Shown here: positions 14,938-23,032 of the stretch, piece after piece
Position numbering within the stretch: position 1 is the first letter of the stretch
How the letters are laid out: each line of letters begins with the position of its first letter
Origin: Burkholderiales bacterium
GTDB lineage: Bacteria; Pseudomonadota; Gammaproteobacteria; Burkholderiales; Burkholderiaceae_D
Length of the DNA: 34,032 nt
Direction of reading: 5' to 3'
Assembly (NCBI GenBank): GCA_947475815.1
Contig: CANJOT010000011.1
Location: 1-34,032 of the forward strand
Notes under the pieces: model-generated
What the model was told of the DNA's origin: nothing
Databases searched by the model: none
Seen by the model: only the letters and a program-made list of their open reading frames with translations
Made by a program: the position numbers and the translations under genes

Positions 14938-17292
14938 ATGAACCAGCCGCTGAACTCCGAACAACTCGCGCGCATTGATGCCTGGTGGCGCGCCGCCAAC
15001 TACCTTTCAGTAGGGCAGATCTACCTGCTCGACAACCCGCTGCTGCGCGAGCCGCTGCGGCTGGAGCACATCAAGCCGCGCCTGCTTGGTCACTGGGGCA
15101 CCACGCCCGGCCTGAACTTCATTTATGCGCACCTGAACCGCCTGATCTGCGCCAGTGATCTGAACATGATCTACATCACCGGGCCCGGCCATGGGGGGCC
15201 GGCGCTGGTGGCCAGCACCTGGCTGGAAGGCACCTACAGCGAATATTTCCCGGCGATCACGCAGGACGAAGCCGGCATGCGCAAGCTGTTCAGGGAGTTT
15301 TCTTTTCCTGGTGGCATTTCCAGCCATGCCGGCGCCGACACGCCGGGGTCGATCAGTGAAGGGGGCGAGCTTGGCTATTCGCTGCTGCATGCCTATGGCG
15401 CCGTGTTCGACAATCCCGATCTGATCGCCGCCTGCGTGGTCGGCGACGGCGAGGCCGAAACCGGCGCGCTGGCCACCAGCTGGCATTCCAACAAGTATCT
15501 CAACCCGGTGCAAGACGGCGCCGTCTTGCCCATCCTGCATTTGAATGGCTACAAGATTGCCAGTCCGACTTTTCTGGCGCGCATTCCGCACGACGAACTG
15601 GCTGCGCTGTTTCGCGGCTACGGTTACACGCCGTATTTTGTCGAGGGCGATGATGCGACGCTGGTGCATCAGCAGATGGCCAGTGTGCTCGATCAGGCGG
15701 TCGCCGAAATCCGCGCCATCCAGCAGCGCGCGCGTCTGGCCAGCGACGGTGCGCGGCCTCTGTGGCCGATGATCGTGCTGCGCACCCCCAAGGGCTGGAC
15801 CGGGCCGCGTCTGGTGGACGGCCTGCAGACCGAGGGCTCATGGCGTTCGCATCAGGTGCCCCTGACCGGCTTTGCCGGCAAGCCGGCTCACGTCAAGCTG
15901 CTTGAAGAGTGGCTCAGGAGCTACCGACCGGAAGAGTTGTTTGATGCTGCCGGCCGGCCGCATGCCGATTTGCTGGCCCTGTCACCGACGGGTCAGCGGC
16001 GCATGAGCGATAACCCGCATGCCAATGGCGGACTGCTGCTCAAAGATCTGGCTTTGCCCGATTTCCGCGCCTACGCAGTGCCGGTGACGCAGCCTGGTGC
16101 GCTTGAACTTGAATCGACGCGCGTGGCTGGCCTGTTTCTGCGCGATGTCATGAAGCACAACCTCGATGCCGCCAACTTCCGCGTGTTCGGCCCGGACGAA
16201 ACCAATTCCAACCGCCTCGGTGCCGTGTTCGAGGTCAGCCCGCGCGCCTTTATGGGGGAGATCGTCGATAGCGATGTTGACCTCGCGGCGGACGGCCGTG
16301 TCATGGAGGTGTTGTCCGAACACATGTGCCAGGGCTGGCTGGAAGGCTATCTCCTGACCGGCCGGCACGGATTTTTTTCGTGTTACGAAGCCTTCATCCA
16401 CATCATTGACTCGATGTTCAACCAGCACGCAAAATGGCTCAAGGTGGCTGCCGAGGTGCCGTGGCGCAAGCCGATTGCCTCGCTCACTTACCTGCTCACC
16501 TCGCACGTCTGGCGTCAGGACAACAACGGCTTTTCGCACCAGGACCCGGGCTTCATCGACCATGTGGTCAACAAGAAGGCCGCTGTGGTGCGTGTCTATC
16601 TGCCGCCCGATGCCAACACCTTGCTGTCGGTGGTCGATCATTGTCTGCGCAGCCGCGATTATGTCAATGTCATCGTCGCCGGCAAGCAGTCCGCGCCGCA
16701 GTGGCTCAATATGGCCGAGGCCGAAGCCCACTGCAAAGCTGGTTTAGGGATCTGGCCATGGGCCAGCAACGATCAGGGCGGCGTGCCGGATGTGGTGATG
16801 GCCTGTGCCGGTGATGTGCCGACCCTGGAAACGCTGGCCGCGGTAGAACTGTTGCGCGAGTATTGCCCTGCGCTGCGTCTGCGGGTGGTCAATGTGGTTG
16901 ACCTGATGAGCCTGCAGGCGCCCGACACCCACCCGCATGGCGCCAGTGATGCGACATTCGATGCCCTGTTCACCACCAACAAGCCGGTGATTTTTGCCTG
17001 GCATGGTTATCCGGCGCTGATTCACCGGCTGGTCTACCGCCGCACCAATCATGGCAATTTCCACGTCCATGGCTACCGCGAGGAAGGCACGACCACGACA
17101 CCGTTTGACATGACGGTGCTCAATGGCCTCGATCGTTACCACCTTGCGGCGGCAGTGGCCAAACGCGTGCCAGGGCTGAATGTCAGTGCCCTGATGGCGC
17201 GGGTGGCAGCTGGGCTGGCCGAACATTCCGCCTACATTCGCGTGCATGGTGAGGATTTGCCGGAGATCCGCAACTGGAAGTGGGGCGGATGA
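14938..17292 (+). CDS. xfp: Xylulose-5-phosphate/fructose-6-phosphate phosphoketolase
   Basis: Phosphoketolase uses thiamine diphosphate to split xylulose 5-phosphate (and often fructose 6-phosphate) with phosphate into acetyl phosphate and glyceraldehyde 3-phosphate (or erythrose 4-phosphate). The 784-residue length is standard. GDGEAETG at 169-176 followed by LHLNGYKI forms the ThDP/Mg motif. [26 protein letters not shown] and [20 protein letters not shown] are family hallmarks, and the C-terminal half has the pyrimidine-binding and transketolase-C-like domains ([28 protein letters not shown]). It lies 12 bp after the phosphorylase, in the same operon. No acetate kinase or phosphotransacetylase gene is adjacent, so the fate of acetyl phosphate must be served from elsewhere. 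The ribosome site is weak, which suggests coupling. Confidence 0.96.
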   Translation: MNQPLNSEQLARIDAWWRAANYLSVGQIYLLDNPLLREPLRLEHIKPRLLGHWGTTPGLNFIYAHLNRLICASDLNMIYITGPGHGGPALVASTWLEGTYSEYFPAITQDEAGMRKLFREFSFPGGISSHAGADTPGSISEGGELGYSLLHAYGAVFDNPDLIAACVVGDGEAETGALATSWHSNKYLNPVQDGAVLPILHLNGYKIASPTFLARIPHDELAALFRGYGYTPYFVEGDDATLVHQQMASVLDQAVAEIRAIQQRARLASDGARPLWPMIVLRTPKGWTGPRLVDGLQTEGSWRSHQVPLTGFAGKPAHVKLLEEWLRSYRPEELFDAAGRPHADLLALSPTGQRRMSDNPHANGGLLLKDLALPDFRAYAVPVTQPGALELESTRVAGLFLRDVMKHNLDAANFRVFGPDETNSNRLGAVFEVSPRAFMGEIVDSDVDLAADGRVMEVLSEHMCQGWLEGYLLTGRHGFFSCYEAFIHIIDSMFNQHAKWLKVAAEVPWRKPIASLTYLLTSHVWRQDNNGFSHQDPGFIDHVVNKKAAVVRVYLPPDANTLLSVVDHCLRSRDYVNVIVAGKQSAPQWLNMAEAEAHCKAGLGIWPWASNDQGGVPDVVMACAGDVPTLETLAAVELLREYCPALRLRVVNVVDLMSLQAPDTHPHGASDATFDALFTTNKPVIFAWHGYPALIHRLVYRRTNHGNFHVHGYREEGTTTTPFDMTVLNGLDRYHLAAAVAKRVPGLNVSALMARVAAGLAEHSAYIRVHGEDLPEIRNWKWGG

Positions 17293-17329
17293 GTGCGGCA
17301 GCCATGCCGGCGCGAGAGCCGGCGGCGCG

Positions 17330-17338
17330 TGATACATT
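17330..17338 (+). promoter_or_regulatory. Extended -10 promoter for entericidin-like gene
   Basis: TGATACATT forms an extended -10 (TG, one base, then TACATT) 33 bases before the start codon and just before a seven-T run. No -35 is obvious, a pattern compatible with sigma-S or extended -10 promoters. A GCCGGC-GCGAGA-GCCGGC hairpin at 17306-17323 lies upstream, after the phosphoketolase stop. Confidence 0.35.
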
Positions 17339-17371
17339 AAGTTTTTTTATCCATGACTAAAAGGCGAGATT

Positions 17372-17512
17372 ATGATCAAGACCACCATCGCATTGCTGCT
17401 CGCTGTTGCCGTGCTCGGCGTGACCGGCTGCAATACCATTGAAGGAGCTGGCAAGGATGTGCAGCGTGCGGGCGAGAAGGTGCAATCCGTCGTGCGCGAC
17501 GCCAAGAAATAA
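17372..17512 (+). CDS. Entericidin A/B-family small lipoprotein
   Basis: A 46-residue lipoprotein. Residues 1-19 are a lysine-started hydrophobic signal (MIKTTIALLLAVAVLG) and the lipobox VTGC places the lipidated Cys at 20. The mature part (NTIEGAGKDVQRAGEKVQ, then a basic end) is the classic entericidin pattern of a short amphipathic helix after the lipid anchor. In E. coli the EcnA/EcnB pair is described as an antidote/bacteriolysin lipoprotein couple under stationary-phase control. Only one member is present here, so a toxin role should not be assumed. AGGCGAG lies just before the ATG. It sits 79 bp after the phosphoketolase gene and may have its own promoter. Confidence 0.9.
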   Translation: MIKTTIALLLAVAVLGVTGCNTIEGAGKDVQRAGEKVQSVVRDAKK

Positions 17513-17541
17513 GGCGCGCGGGGTTTGACCGGGGCCGTCCC

Positions 17542-18807
17542 TTAAAGCAGACCCTCGAACAACCAGGCGGGCACCGCCTGACCGGCACTCACCGAGCCTT
17601 GGTCCGGCGCCAGGACAATCAGGCAATTAGCCTCGCTCATCGAGCGCAGGATGCCTGAGCCCTGTGCGCCCGTGACACGCACATGCAGGCCATCTGCCGT
17701 GGCGCTCAGAATGCCGCGCTGGTATTCAGTGCGGCCGGGTGACTTTTTGATCGGGCTGTCGCAGATCGCACTGATCAGTGGCGGTCGGGTGTCGCTGGCG
17801 CCGGCCATGTGCAGCAGGGCTTCGCGCACAAACACCAGAAAGGTCACCATCACGGCAACCGGATTGCCCGGCAGGCCGAACAGCACTGCCGACGAAGCGC
17901 CGCTGCGGATCCGCCCGAAAGCGAAGGGCCGGCCCGGTTTCATGGCGATGGTCCAGAAGGCCACCTCGCCCAGACGCGCCATCAGCGCTCGTGTGAAATC
18001 GGCTTCCCCTACTGACACACCACCACTGGTGATGATGGCATCAGCCTGTGTGCAGGCCGTACGCATGGCGGCTTCAAGGTCTTCCGGGCGGTCACGCACC
18101 ACGCCAAGATCGATCACTTCCACGCCCAGCCCTTGCAGCAGGCCGGTCAGGGTATAGCGGTTGCTGTCGTAGATGCAGCCCTCGTCGAGGGTTTCACCGA
18201 GCGAGCGCAGTTCGTCGCCGCTAGAAAAGATCGCCACGCGCAGGCGGCGGCGCACCTCGAGTTGTGCAATGCCGAGCGAGGCCACCAGTCCCAGTTCGGC
18301 TGGGCCGATTTTTTTCCCGGCGTGCAGGGCGGGCTTGCCGGCTTGCAGGTCTTCGCCGGCAAGGCGCCGGTTCTGGCCGGTTTTTTGATGCGCTGGCACA
18401 CGGACTCTGTTGCCTTCCACCACGACCACTTCCTGCATGATGACCGTGTCGCACCCGGTCGGCATGACCGCACCGGTCATGATGCGCACACACTGCTGCG
18501 TTTGCAGTCTTCCTGGCCAGGGGGTGCCGGCCATGGCGGTGCCGGCGATGGTAAAGTCCAGGCCCTCGGCGAGTTCGGTGCCACGCACGGCATAGCCATC
18601 CATGGCGGCGTTGTCGTGTGCCGGTACGTTGATGGGCGAGAGCAGGTCGGCGGCGAGGATGCGTCCCAGGCAGGCCTGCAGAGGCAGCAGTTCGCTGCCC
18701 TCGAGCGGCTTGATGCATGAGGCGACGATGTGCCGTGCCGTGTCGACGGGCAGGTCGCCCGGTTTGTAGTCGGGCAGGGCGCGGGTGATGTCGGCGAGGC
18801 TGGGCAT
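17542..18807 (-). CDS. moeA: Molybdopterin molybdenumtransferase MoeA
   Basis: MoeA inserts molybdenum into adenylylated molybdopterin during molybdenum cofactor synthesis in the cytoplasm. The 421-residue protein shows the family blocks in order: PAHDNAAMDGYAVRG, MTGAVMPTGCDTVIMQE, SSGDEL, YDSNRY, TSGGVSVGEADF (the MPT-binding loop), KPGRPFAFGRI and GLPGNPVAVMVTF, with a C-terminal beta domain after that. It starts 10 bp after the mobA stop on the same strand, without a strong ribosome site, so it is probably translated from the mobA message. No molybdoenzyme is encoded nearby to show which enzyme is served. Confidence 0.95.
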   Translation of the reverse strand: MPSLADITRALPDYKPGDLPVDTARHIVASCIKPLEGSELLPLQACLGRILAADLLSPINVPAHDNAAMDGYAVRGTELAEGLDFTIAGTAMAGTPWPGRLQTQQCVRIMTGAVMPTGCDTVIMQEVVVVEGNRVRVPAHQKTGQNRRLAGEDLQAGKPALHAGKKIGPAELGLVASLGIAQLEVRRRLRVAIFSSGDELRSLGETLDEGCIYDSNRYTLTGLLQGLGVEVIDLGVVRDRPEDLEAAMRTACTQADAIITSGGVSVGEADFTRALMARLGEVAFWTIAMKPGRPFAFGRIRSGASSAVLFGLPGNPVAVMVTFLVFVREALLHMAGASDTRPPLISAICDSPIKKSPGRTEYQRGILSATADGLHVRVTGAQGSGILRSMSEANCLIVLAPDQGSVSAGQAVPAWLFEGLL

Positions 18808-18817
18808 CAGTGGGGCA

Positions 18818-19417
18818 TCAGTGCTTGCGTTCGAACTGCGTCAACTCGGCCAGTGTGTTGAAATTGAGAAAGGCGTCGGCCTGATCGCTGAAATCAACAT
18901 GGGCCACGCGCAGGCAGGAAAACCAGGCGTCGACCTTGCGGCCCCCCTCCGTGATGAAGTCGTAGAGCGCGTCCGCCAGATCGGCACGCACCAGGCAAAA
19001 CACCGGATGGCTCTGATCGCCGGTGCGCGCCACGGCGCAGTCGGCCTGGTGCTCGCTGACGCTGCTGGCGAGTCGTTCGGCCAGATCAGTGGGCAGGAAG
19101 GGCGAGTCACACGGACTGCTCAGCAGCCATGGTGTTTCGCAGCGCGCCATGCCGGCGTGCAGCCCGGCCAGGGGCCCGGCAAAGCCGCTGATCTGGTCGG
19201 AAACCACCGGATGGCCGATGGCTTCATAGGCGCTCAGGTTCTGGTTGGCGTTGACCAGCAGGTGTCCCACCTGAGGGCCCAAGCGCAGCACGGCGTGCAT
19301 CACCAGCGGGAAGCCGCGAAAGGCCTGCAAGCCCTTGTCGACGCCCCCCATGCGCCGCCCCTGCCCACCGGCCAGGATCAGGCCGGTGATGTCTTGTGTT
19401 TCGATGCTGACGGCCAT
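18818..19417 (-). CDS. mobA: Molybdenum cofactor guanylyltransferase MobA
   Basis: MobA attaches GMP to molybdopterin-Mo, giving the bis-MGD form used by DMSO-reductase-family enzymes such as nitrate reductases and formate dehydrogenases. At 199 residues it has the usual length. The nucleotide-binding start LILAGGQGRRMGGVDKGL is diagnostic, and SPCDSPFLPTDL carries the metal-binding Asp region. A CAGGAG ribosome site lies 8 bases before the ATG. It forms a pair with moeA downstream. The presence of mobA implies that the host makes bis-MGD enzymes, none of which is in this window. Confidence 0.94.
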   Translation of the reverse strand: MAVSIETQDITGLILAGGQGRRMGGVDKGLQAFRGFPLVMHAVLRLGPQVGHLLVNANQNLSAYEAIGHPVVSDQISGFAGPLAGLHAGMARCETPWLLSSPCDSPFLPTDLAERLASSVSEHQADCAVARTGDQSHPVFCLVRADLADALYDFITEGGRKVDAWFSCLRVAHVDFSDQADAFLNFNTLAELTQFERKH

Positions 19418-19465
19418 GGCGGAGCTCCTGTTTTCAGGACTGTTGCTGCGGCAGTGTTGCGGGGC

Positions 19466-21229
19466 TTACAGCACCTCCGCCGCGTGATCCGCCAGGCGCG
19501 AGCGTTCGCCGCGCTGCAGGGTGACGTGGCCGCTGTGTTCCCAGCCCTTGAAGCGGTCGACCACATAGGTCAGGCCACTGCTGCCTTCAGTCAGGTACGG
19601 CGTGTCGATCTGGGCAATGTTGCCCAGACAGATCACCTTGGTGCCCGGACCGGCGCGCGTGATCAGGGTCTTCATCTGCTTGGGCGTGAGGTTCTGCGCT
19701 TCGTCGATGATCAGATACTTGTTGATGAAGGTGCGTCCGCGCATGAAGTTCAGGCTCTTGATCTTGATGCGCGAGCGGATCAGGTCCTGCGTGGCGGCGC
19801 GGCCCCAGTCGCCGGCGCTGTCGTCGGTCTTGTTGAGCACTTCAAGGTTGTCATCAAATGCGCCCATCCAGGGCGACATTTTTTCTTCTTCAGTGCCGGG
19901 CAGAAACCCGATGTCCTCGCCGACCGGCACGGTCACGCGCGTGACGATAATCTCGCTATAGGTTTTGGTTTCGAGCACCTGGGTCAGGCCGGCGGCAAGC
20001 GCCAGCAGGGTCTTGCCGGTGCCGGCCTGGCCGAGCAGGGTGACAAAATCACACTCCGGATTCATCAGCAGGTTGAGGGCAAAATTCTGTTCGCGGTTGC
20101 GCGCGGTGATGCCCCAAACGGCATTCTTGCCATGGGTGTAGTCGCGCAGGGTCTTAAGCACGGCGGTCTTGCCGTGCACTTCCTTGACCTGGGCATACAG
20201 GGCAGCGCCATCACCCTCGTGGTAGACAAACTCATTGACCAGAAAACTCGACACCATCGGCCCGGTGATGCGGTACCAGGTTGAGCCGTTCTGCTGCCAG
20301 CTTTCCATGCCTTTGCCATGCCGTTCCCAGAAGTCGGGCGGCAGGGTGCGCGTGCCGGTAAACAGCAGGTCGGTGTCTTCAAGAACCTGATCGTTGAAAT
20401 AATCTTCGGCGGGTAGCGCCAGCGCACGTGCCTTGATGCGCATGTTGATGTCTTTGGACACCAGCACGACTTCACGCGAGGGATGGGCCTCCTGCAGGGC
20501 GCGCACGACACCGAGAATCTGGTTGTCGGCCTTGCCGGTGGGCGACCAGTTGAGCAGGCTCGAGGGCATGGCCGGCGTGATGGCGTGGGTCTGAAAAAAC
20601 AGCCTGCCACGGGCGTCCTTGTTGCCCAGTGCCGACATTTCGATGCCGTGGTCGATGTCCTTGTCATGGACCTGGGCAATCAGGGCGTCGAGTGAACGGC
20701 TGACCTGGCGGGCGTTGCGCGCCACTTCCGACATGCCCTTTTTGTGGTTGTCGAGTTCTTCCAGCGTCATCATGGGCAGGTAGACGTCGTGTTCCTCAAA
20801 GCGGAACAGGGACGACGGGTCATGCATGAGAACGTTGGTGTCGAGCACGAACAGCTTGGCCGGACCGCTGCTGACGGGCTTGGTGCGGCGCGCCTTGGCC
20901 TGTTCGGCCTGCGGCGCGCTGGCCGTGGCTGTGCGTTTGCCGACGGGTGCTGCCGGTGTCTGGCTGCGGGCCTGCGCTGGTGCCTGCGCTGGTGCCTGGG
21001 CCCGTGCCGGAGCCAGTACCGCAGCCTTGATCGGAATGACCGGTGCGGCCGGCGCCGAGCGCAGCGTGGGCTGCGGTTTGGCGAGAGCCAGCTTGGACGG
21101 CAGGCTCGCGACCGGGCGCGCGGATTTTGCGACCTTCACGGGCGCACGTGCGGGGGCTCGGTTGGCCTGCTCAATGGCGGCAGCGGACAACAGGGCGGCG
21201 GGTTTGGTCGGGGGCTTGGGCAGAGGCAT
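19466..21229 (-). CDS. PIN-PhoH family ATPase/ribonuclease (PhoH2-like)
   Basis: This protein fuses an N-terminal PIN nuclease domain to a C-terminal PhoH ATPase; mycobacterial relatives (PhoH2) act as RNA helicase/RNases. Starting at ATG 21229 it has 587 residues. Residues 1-122 are a low-complexity Ala/Pro/Lys extension including AQAPAQAPAQA. The PIN domain follows with FVLDTNVLMHD (Asp130), MTLEELDNHKKG and VLVSKDINMRIKA as its acidic sites. The PhoH part has Walker A GQAGTGKTLL (Lys406) and Walker B YLIIDEAQNLTPKQMK, ending with VTLQRGERSRLADHAAEVL. The frame stays open upstream, but the extra residues are unconvincing. No strong ribosome site precedes 21229. A terminator-like hairpin lies about 105 bases upstream. 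Confidence 0.9.
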   Translation of the reverse strand: MPLPKPPTKPAALLSAAAIEQANRAPARAPVKVAKSARPVASLPSKLALAKPQPTLRSAPAAPVIPIKAAVLAPARAQAPAQAPAQARSQTPAAPVGKRTATASAPQAEQAKARRTKPVSSGPAKLFVLDTNVLMHDPSSLFRFEEHDVYLPMMTLEELDNHKKGMSEVARNARQVSRSLDALIAQVHDKDIDHGIEMSALGNKDARGRLFFQTHAITPAMPSSLLNWSPTGKADNQILGVVRALQEAHPSREVVLVSKDINMRIKARALALPAEDYFNDQVLEDTDLLFTGTRTLPPDFWERHGKGMESWQQNGSTWYRITGPMVSSFLVNEFVYHEGDGAALYAQVKEVHGKTAVLKTLRDYTHGKNAVWGITARNREQNFALNLLMNPECDFVTLLGQAGTGKTLLALAAGLTQVLETKTYSEIIVTRVTVPVGEDIGFLPGTEEEKMSPWMGAFDDNLEVLNKTDDSAGDWGRAATQDLIRSRIKIKSLNFMRGRTFINKYLIIDEAQNLTPKQMKTLITRAGPGTKVICLGNIAQIDTPYLTEGSSGLTYVVDRFKGWEHSGHVTLQRGERSRLADHAAEVL

Positions 21230-21333
21230 CGAATCGTGGGTCAGGTTCTGGAACGGTTCTGGAAAATCTTCAGGGTGAGGCGGCGTGCAGGATTCGTGCA
21301 GGCCGCCAGCGCTAAGCCTTGCAGGAACAAAAC

Positions 21334-21357
21334 AAAAAAGCCGGCTATCAGGGCCGG
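21334..21357 (-). terminator. Intrinsic terminator between bcp and phoH
   Basis: On the minus strand the sequence folds as CCGGC-CCTGATA-GCCGG, directly followed by C and six T. This is a short but well-formed Rho-independent terminator. It would end the bcp transcript, or the RNA described upstream of it, about 105 bases before phoH. It could also act as an attenuator for read-through into phoH. Confidence 0.65.
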
Positions 21358-21523
21358 TGTGGCTCGGACAGACGGCTTGCGCGGAACCCAATCCACCCGT
21401 TGGTGTGATTCCGCGTTGGTCTTGCACGGTGATACGGACTGGTCGGGACGCAATCGGCTTTGAACACCATCAACTTTGCAACATGGGCGGGACAGACTGC
21501 GGCAGGAACCCTCAGATTCCCGA
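21358..21523 (-). ncRNA. Candidate structured RNA or 3' UTR downstream of bcp
   Basis: The 166 bp between the bcp stop and the terminator hold no convincing ORF but contain a clear inverted repeat. CGCGGAA at 21380-21386 pairs with TTCCGCG at 21409-21415, enclosing a second small hairpin (CACC-AACG-GGTG on the minus strand). With the intrinsic terminator just downstream, this looks like a stable 3' UTR or a 3'-derived small RNA. I recognise no known RNA family, and no separate promoter is evident. The remaining ~104 bp between the terminator and phoH shows nothing definite. Confidence 0.3.
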
Positions 21524-21985
21524 TTACAGACTGCTGACGTACTCTAGCACTTCTTCGACGTGGCCGGTAACCTTCACGCCGCGCCATTCGCGCGCCAGTT
21601 TACCGGTGGCATCGAGCACGAAAGTGCTGCGTTCAATGCCACGCACCTGTTTGCCATACATGTTTTTCATCTTGATGACACCAAACAGGCTGCACAGCGC
21701 TTCGTCGGCATCGGAAATCAGTTCAAACGGAAATTCCATCTTCGATTTGAAGTTGTCGTGCGAGCGCAGGCTGTCGCGCGAAATGCCGTACACCACGGTG
21801 TTGGCTTTCAGGAAAGCCGGGTAGCTGTCGCGAAAATTTTGCCCCTGGGTCGTGCAGCCCGGCGTGGAGTCTTTCGGATAAAAATAGAGCACTACGGTTT
21901 TGCCGCGCAGACTCTTCAGCCTGACTTCGCCGCCCGTGCACGGGGCGGTGAAATCGGCAACGGTTTTGTTCAACTCGACGCTCAT
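21524..21985 (-). CDS. bcp: Thioredoxin-dependent peroxiredoxin (Bcp/PrxQ family)
   Basis: Bcp reduces hydrogen and organic peroxides in the cytoplasm using thioredoxin. ATG 21985 is chosen because AGGGAG precedes it; this gives 153 residues, normal for the family. The peroxidatic Cys44 sits in YPKDSTPGCTTQ, with the expected Thr and Pro before it. The usual resolving cysteine five residues later is replaced (Gln49, segment CTTQGQNFRD). Cys16 and Cys98 remain, the latter in ALCSLFG where E. coli Bcp also has a cysteine. It may therefore use Cys98 or work as a 1-Cys enzyme. It follows the arn operon on the same strand after a 122-bp gap containing its own promoter-like sequence. Confidence 0.93.
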   Translation of the reverse strand: MSVELNKTVADFTAPCTGGEVRLKSLRGKTVVLYFYPKDSTPGCTTQGQNFRDSYPAFLKANTVVYGISRDSLRSHDNFKSKMEFPFELISDADEALCSLFGVIKMKNMYGKQVRGIERSTFVLDATGKLAREWRGVKVTGHVEEVLEYVSSL

Positions 21986-22032
21986 GGTACGAATACTCCC
22001 TGCAGGATGCGTTTCAGTGGGGCGAGAGGCCA

Positions 22033-22038
22033 ATTTTA
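22033..22038 (-). promoter_or_regulatory. Candidate -10 box for bcp
   Basis: TAAAAT on the minus strand matches the -10 consensus at five of six positions and lies 47 bases before the bcp start. The -35 region is poor. It would let bcp be transcribed independently of arnD upstream, although no T-tailed terminator follows arnD, so read-through is also possible. Confidence 0.35.
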
Positions 22039-22107
22039 CCCGAAGGCCACTACTTTTCCGGCTTAAACCGGGGCGTCAGTAAGGTTATCCGGGCCGGATG
22101 ACAAACA

Positions 22108-23013
22108 TTAGCGCGCTGCATTCGGGCTTTGTTGCGCCAACTGGCCGCTACGACCCGCGACTTCGCCCCAGATGACATCCGCCACCGGCAAGCTGGCCGG
22201 ATCGAGCGCATGGAAATACTCGCCCATCGTGCTGAACTGGTAGCCCTGGCTGGCCCAGCCATCGAGCAGCAGGGCAAACACATCGAGCAGTTTGCTGCCT
22301 TCGAGTTCGCTGTGCAGCGTAAAGACTTCGTCGCGTCGGGCGCCGGCGGTTCGTTCGAGCAGTAGCCGGGCTGCGCCGCTGGCGTCGCGGCCATCCAGGC
22401 CGATCAGTTCGTCGAGGGTTGCCAGCGTGGTTGGCAATTGCACACACTGCAGGATCTCGCCGTCCACGCGCGGCCGGAAGGGGCCGGTGCCGCGGGTGTC
22501 CGAGCTGTACGCCATGCCCCAGGCATCCAGTTGGCGCAGTGCATGGGGGTTCATCTGCCAGCCGGCCGCGCCATGGGTCGGGGCGGCACTGCCAAAGATG
22601 GTGCGGTAACGGTTCTGGGCCAGTTCCATCTGGCCTTGTGTCCAGGCGGCGTCGCGTGTGGCGACGTGATCCTGCCAGAGCACATGGTCCCAGGTATGGA
22701 TGCCGGTCTCGTGGCCGGCATCACGACAGCTGCGCAGGAGATCGGCACAGCGGCGGCCGATGTCCGGCCCGGGCAGCAGGGTGCCATAGAGCAGGGTGCG
22801 GATGCCGTAATGTTCGACCACCGAGGTGCGCTGTACCTTGGAAAAAAAACCGGGCCGGAAGACCCGTTTGATGGCCCGGCCGGTATGGTCCGGTCCGAGG
22901 CTGAACAAAAAACTGGCGTGGATGTGGCGCTGCTTCAGCAGGGCCAGCAGGCGTGGCACGCCCTCGCGCGTGCCGCGCAAGGTATCGACGTCCACCTTGA
23001 GGATCAGGCGCAC
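22108..23013 (-). CDS. arnD: 4-deoxy-4-formamido-L-arabinose-phosphoundecaprenol deformylase ArnD
   Basis: ArnD removes the formyl group from undecaprenyl-phosphate-Ara4FN, giving the Ara4N carrier lipid at the inner membrane. It is a polysaccharide-deacetylase-like metal enzyme: KVDVDTLRGTREGVPRL holds the metal and catalytic Asp residues (Asp8 and Asp10) and HETGIHTWDHVLWQDH holds the His ligands (His105, His109). GTG 23013 gives 301 residues beginning RLILKVDVD, as in known ArnD (296 in E. coli). An ATG at 23082 would add 23 unrelated residues and overlap the previous gene. The start lies 19 bp after the upstream stop. It is the last gene of the arn operon. Confidence 0.94.
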   Translation of the reverse strand: MRLILKVDVDTLRGTREGVPRLLALLKQRHIHASFLFSLGPDHTGRAIKRVFRPGFFSKVQRTSVVEHYGIRTLLYGTLLPGPDIGRRCADLLRSCRDAGHETGIHTWDHVLWQDHVATRDAAWTQGQMELAQNRYRTIFGSAAPTHGAAGWQMNPHALRQLDAWGMAYSSDTRGTGPFRPRVDGEILQCVQLPTTLATLDELIGLDGRDASGAARLLLERTAGARRDEVFTLHSELEGSKLLDVFALLLDGWASQGYQFSTMGEYFHALDPASLPVADVIWGEVAGRSGQLAQQSPNAAR

Positions 23014-23032
23014 GGGCTTGCGCTCAAGGACG

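Noticed and set aside
17306-17323. Terminator after the phosphoketolase gene
   Set aside because: The GCCGGC hairpin is not followed by T residues directly; the seven-T run is 18 bases further on, beyond the likely entericidin -10 box.
18785-20284. 499-residue open frame on the + strand
   Set aside because: It is antisense to mobA and phoH, both with clear motifs; the translation is rich in Gly, His and Arg and resembles no family. Long antisense frames are expected at this GC content.
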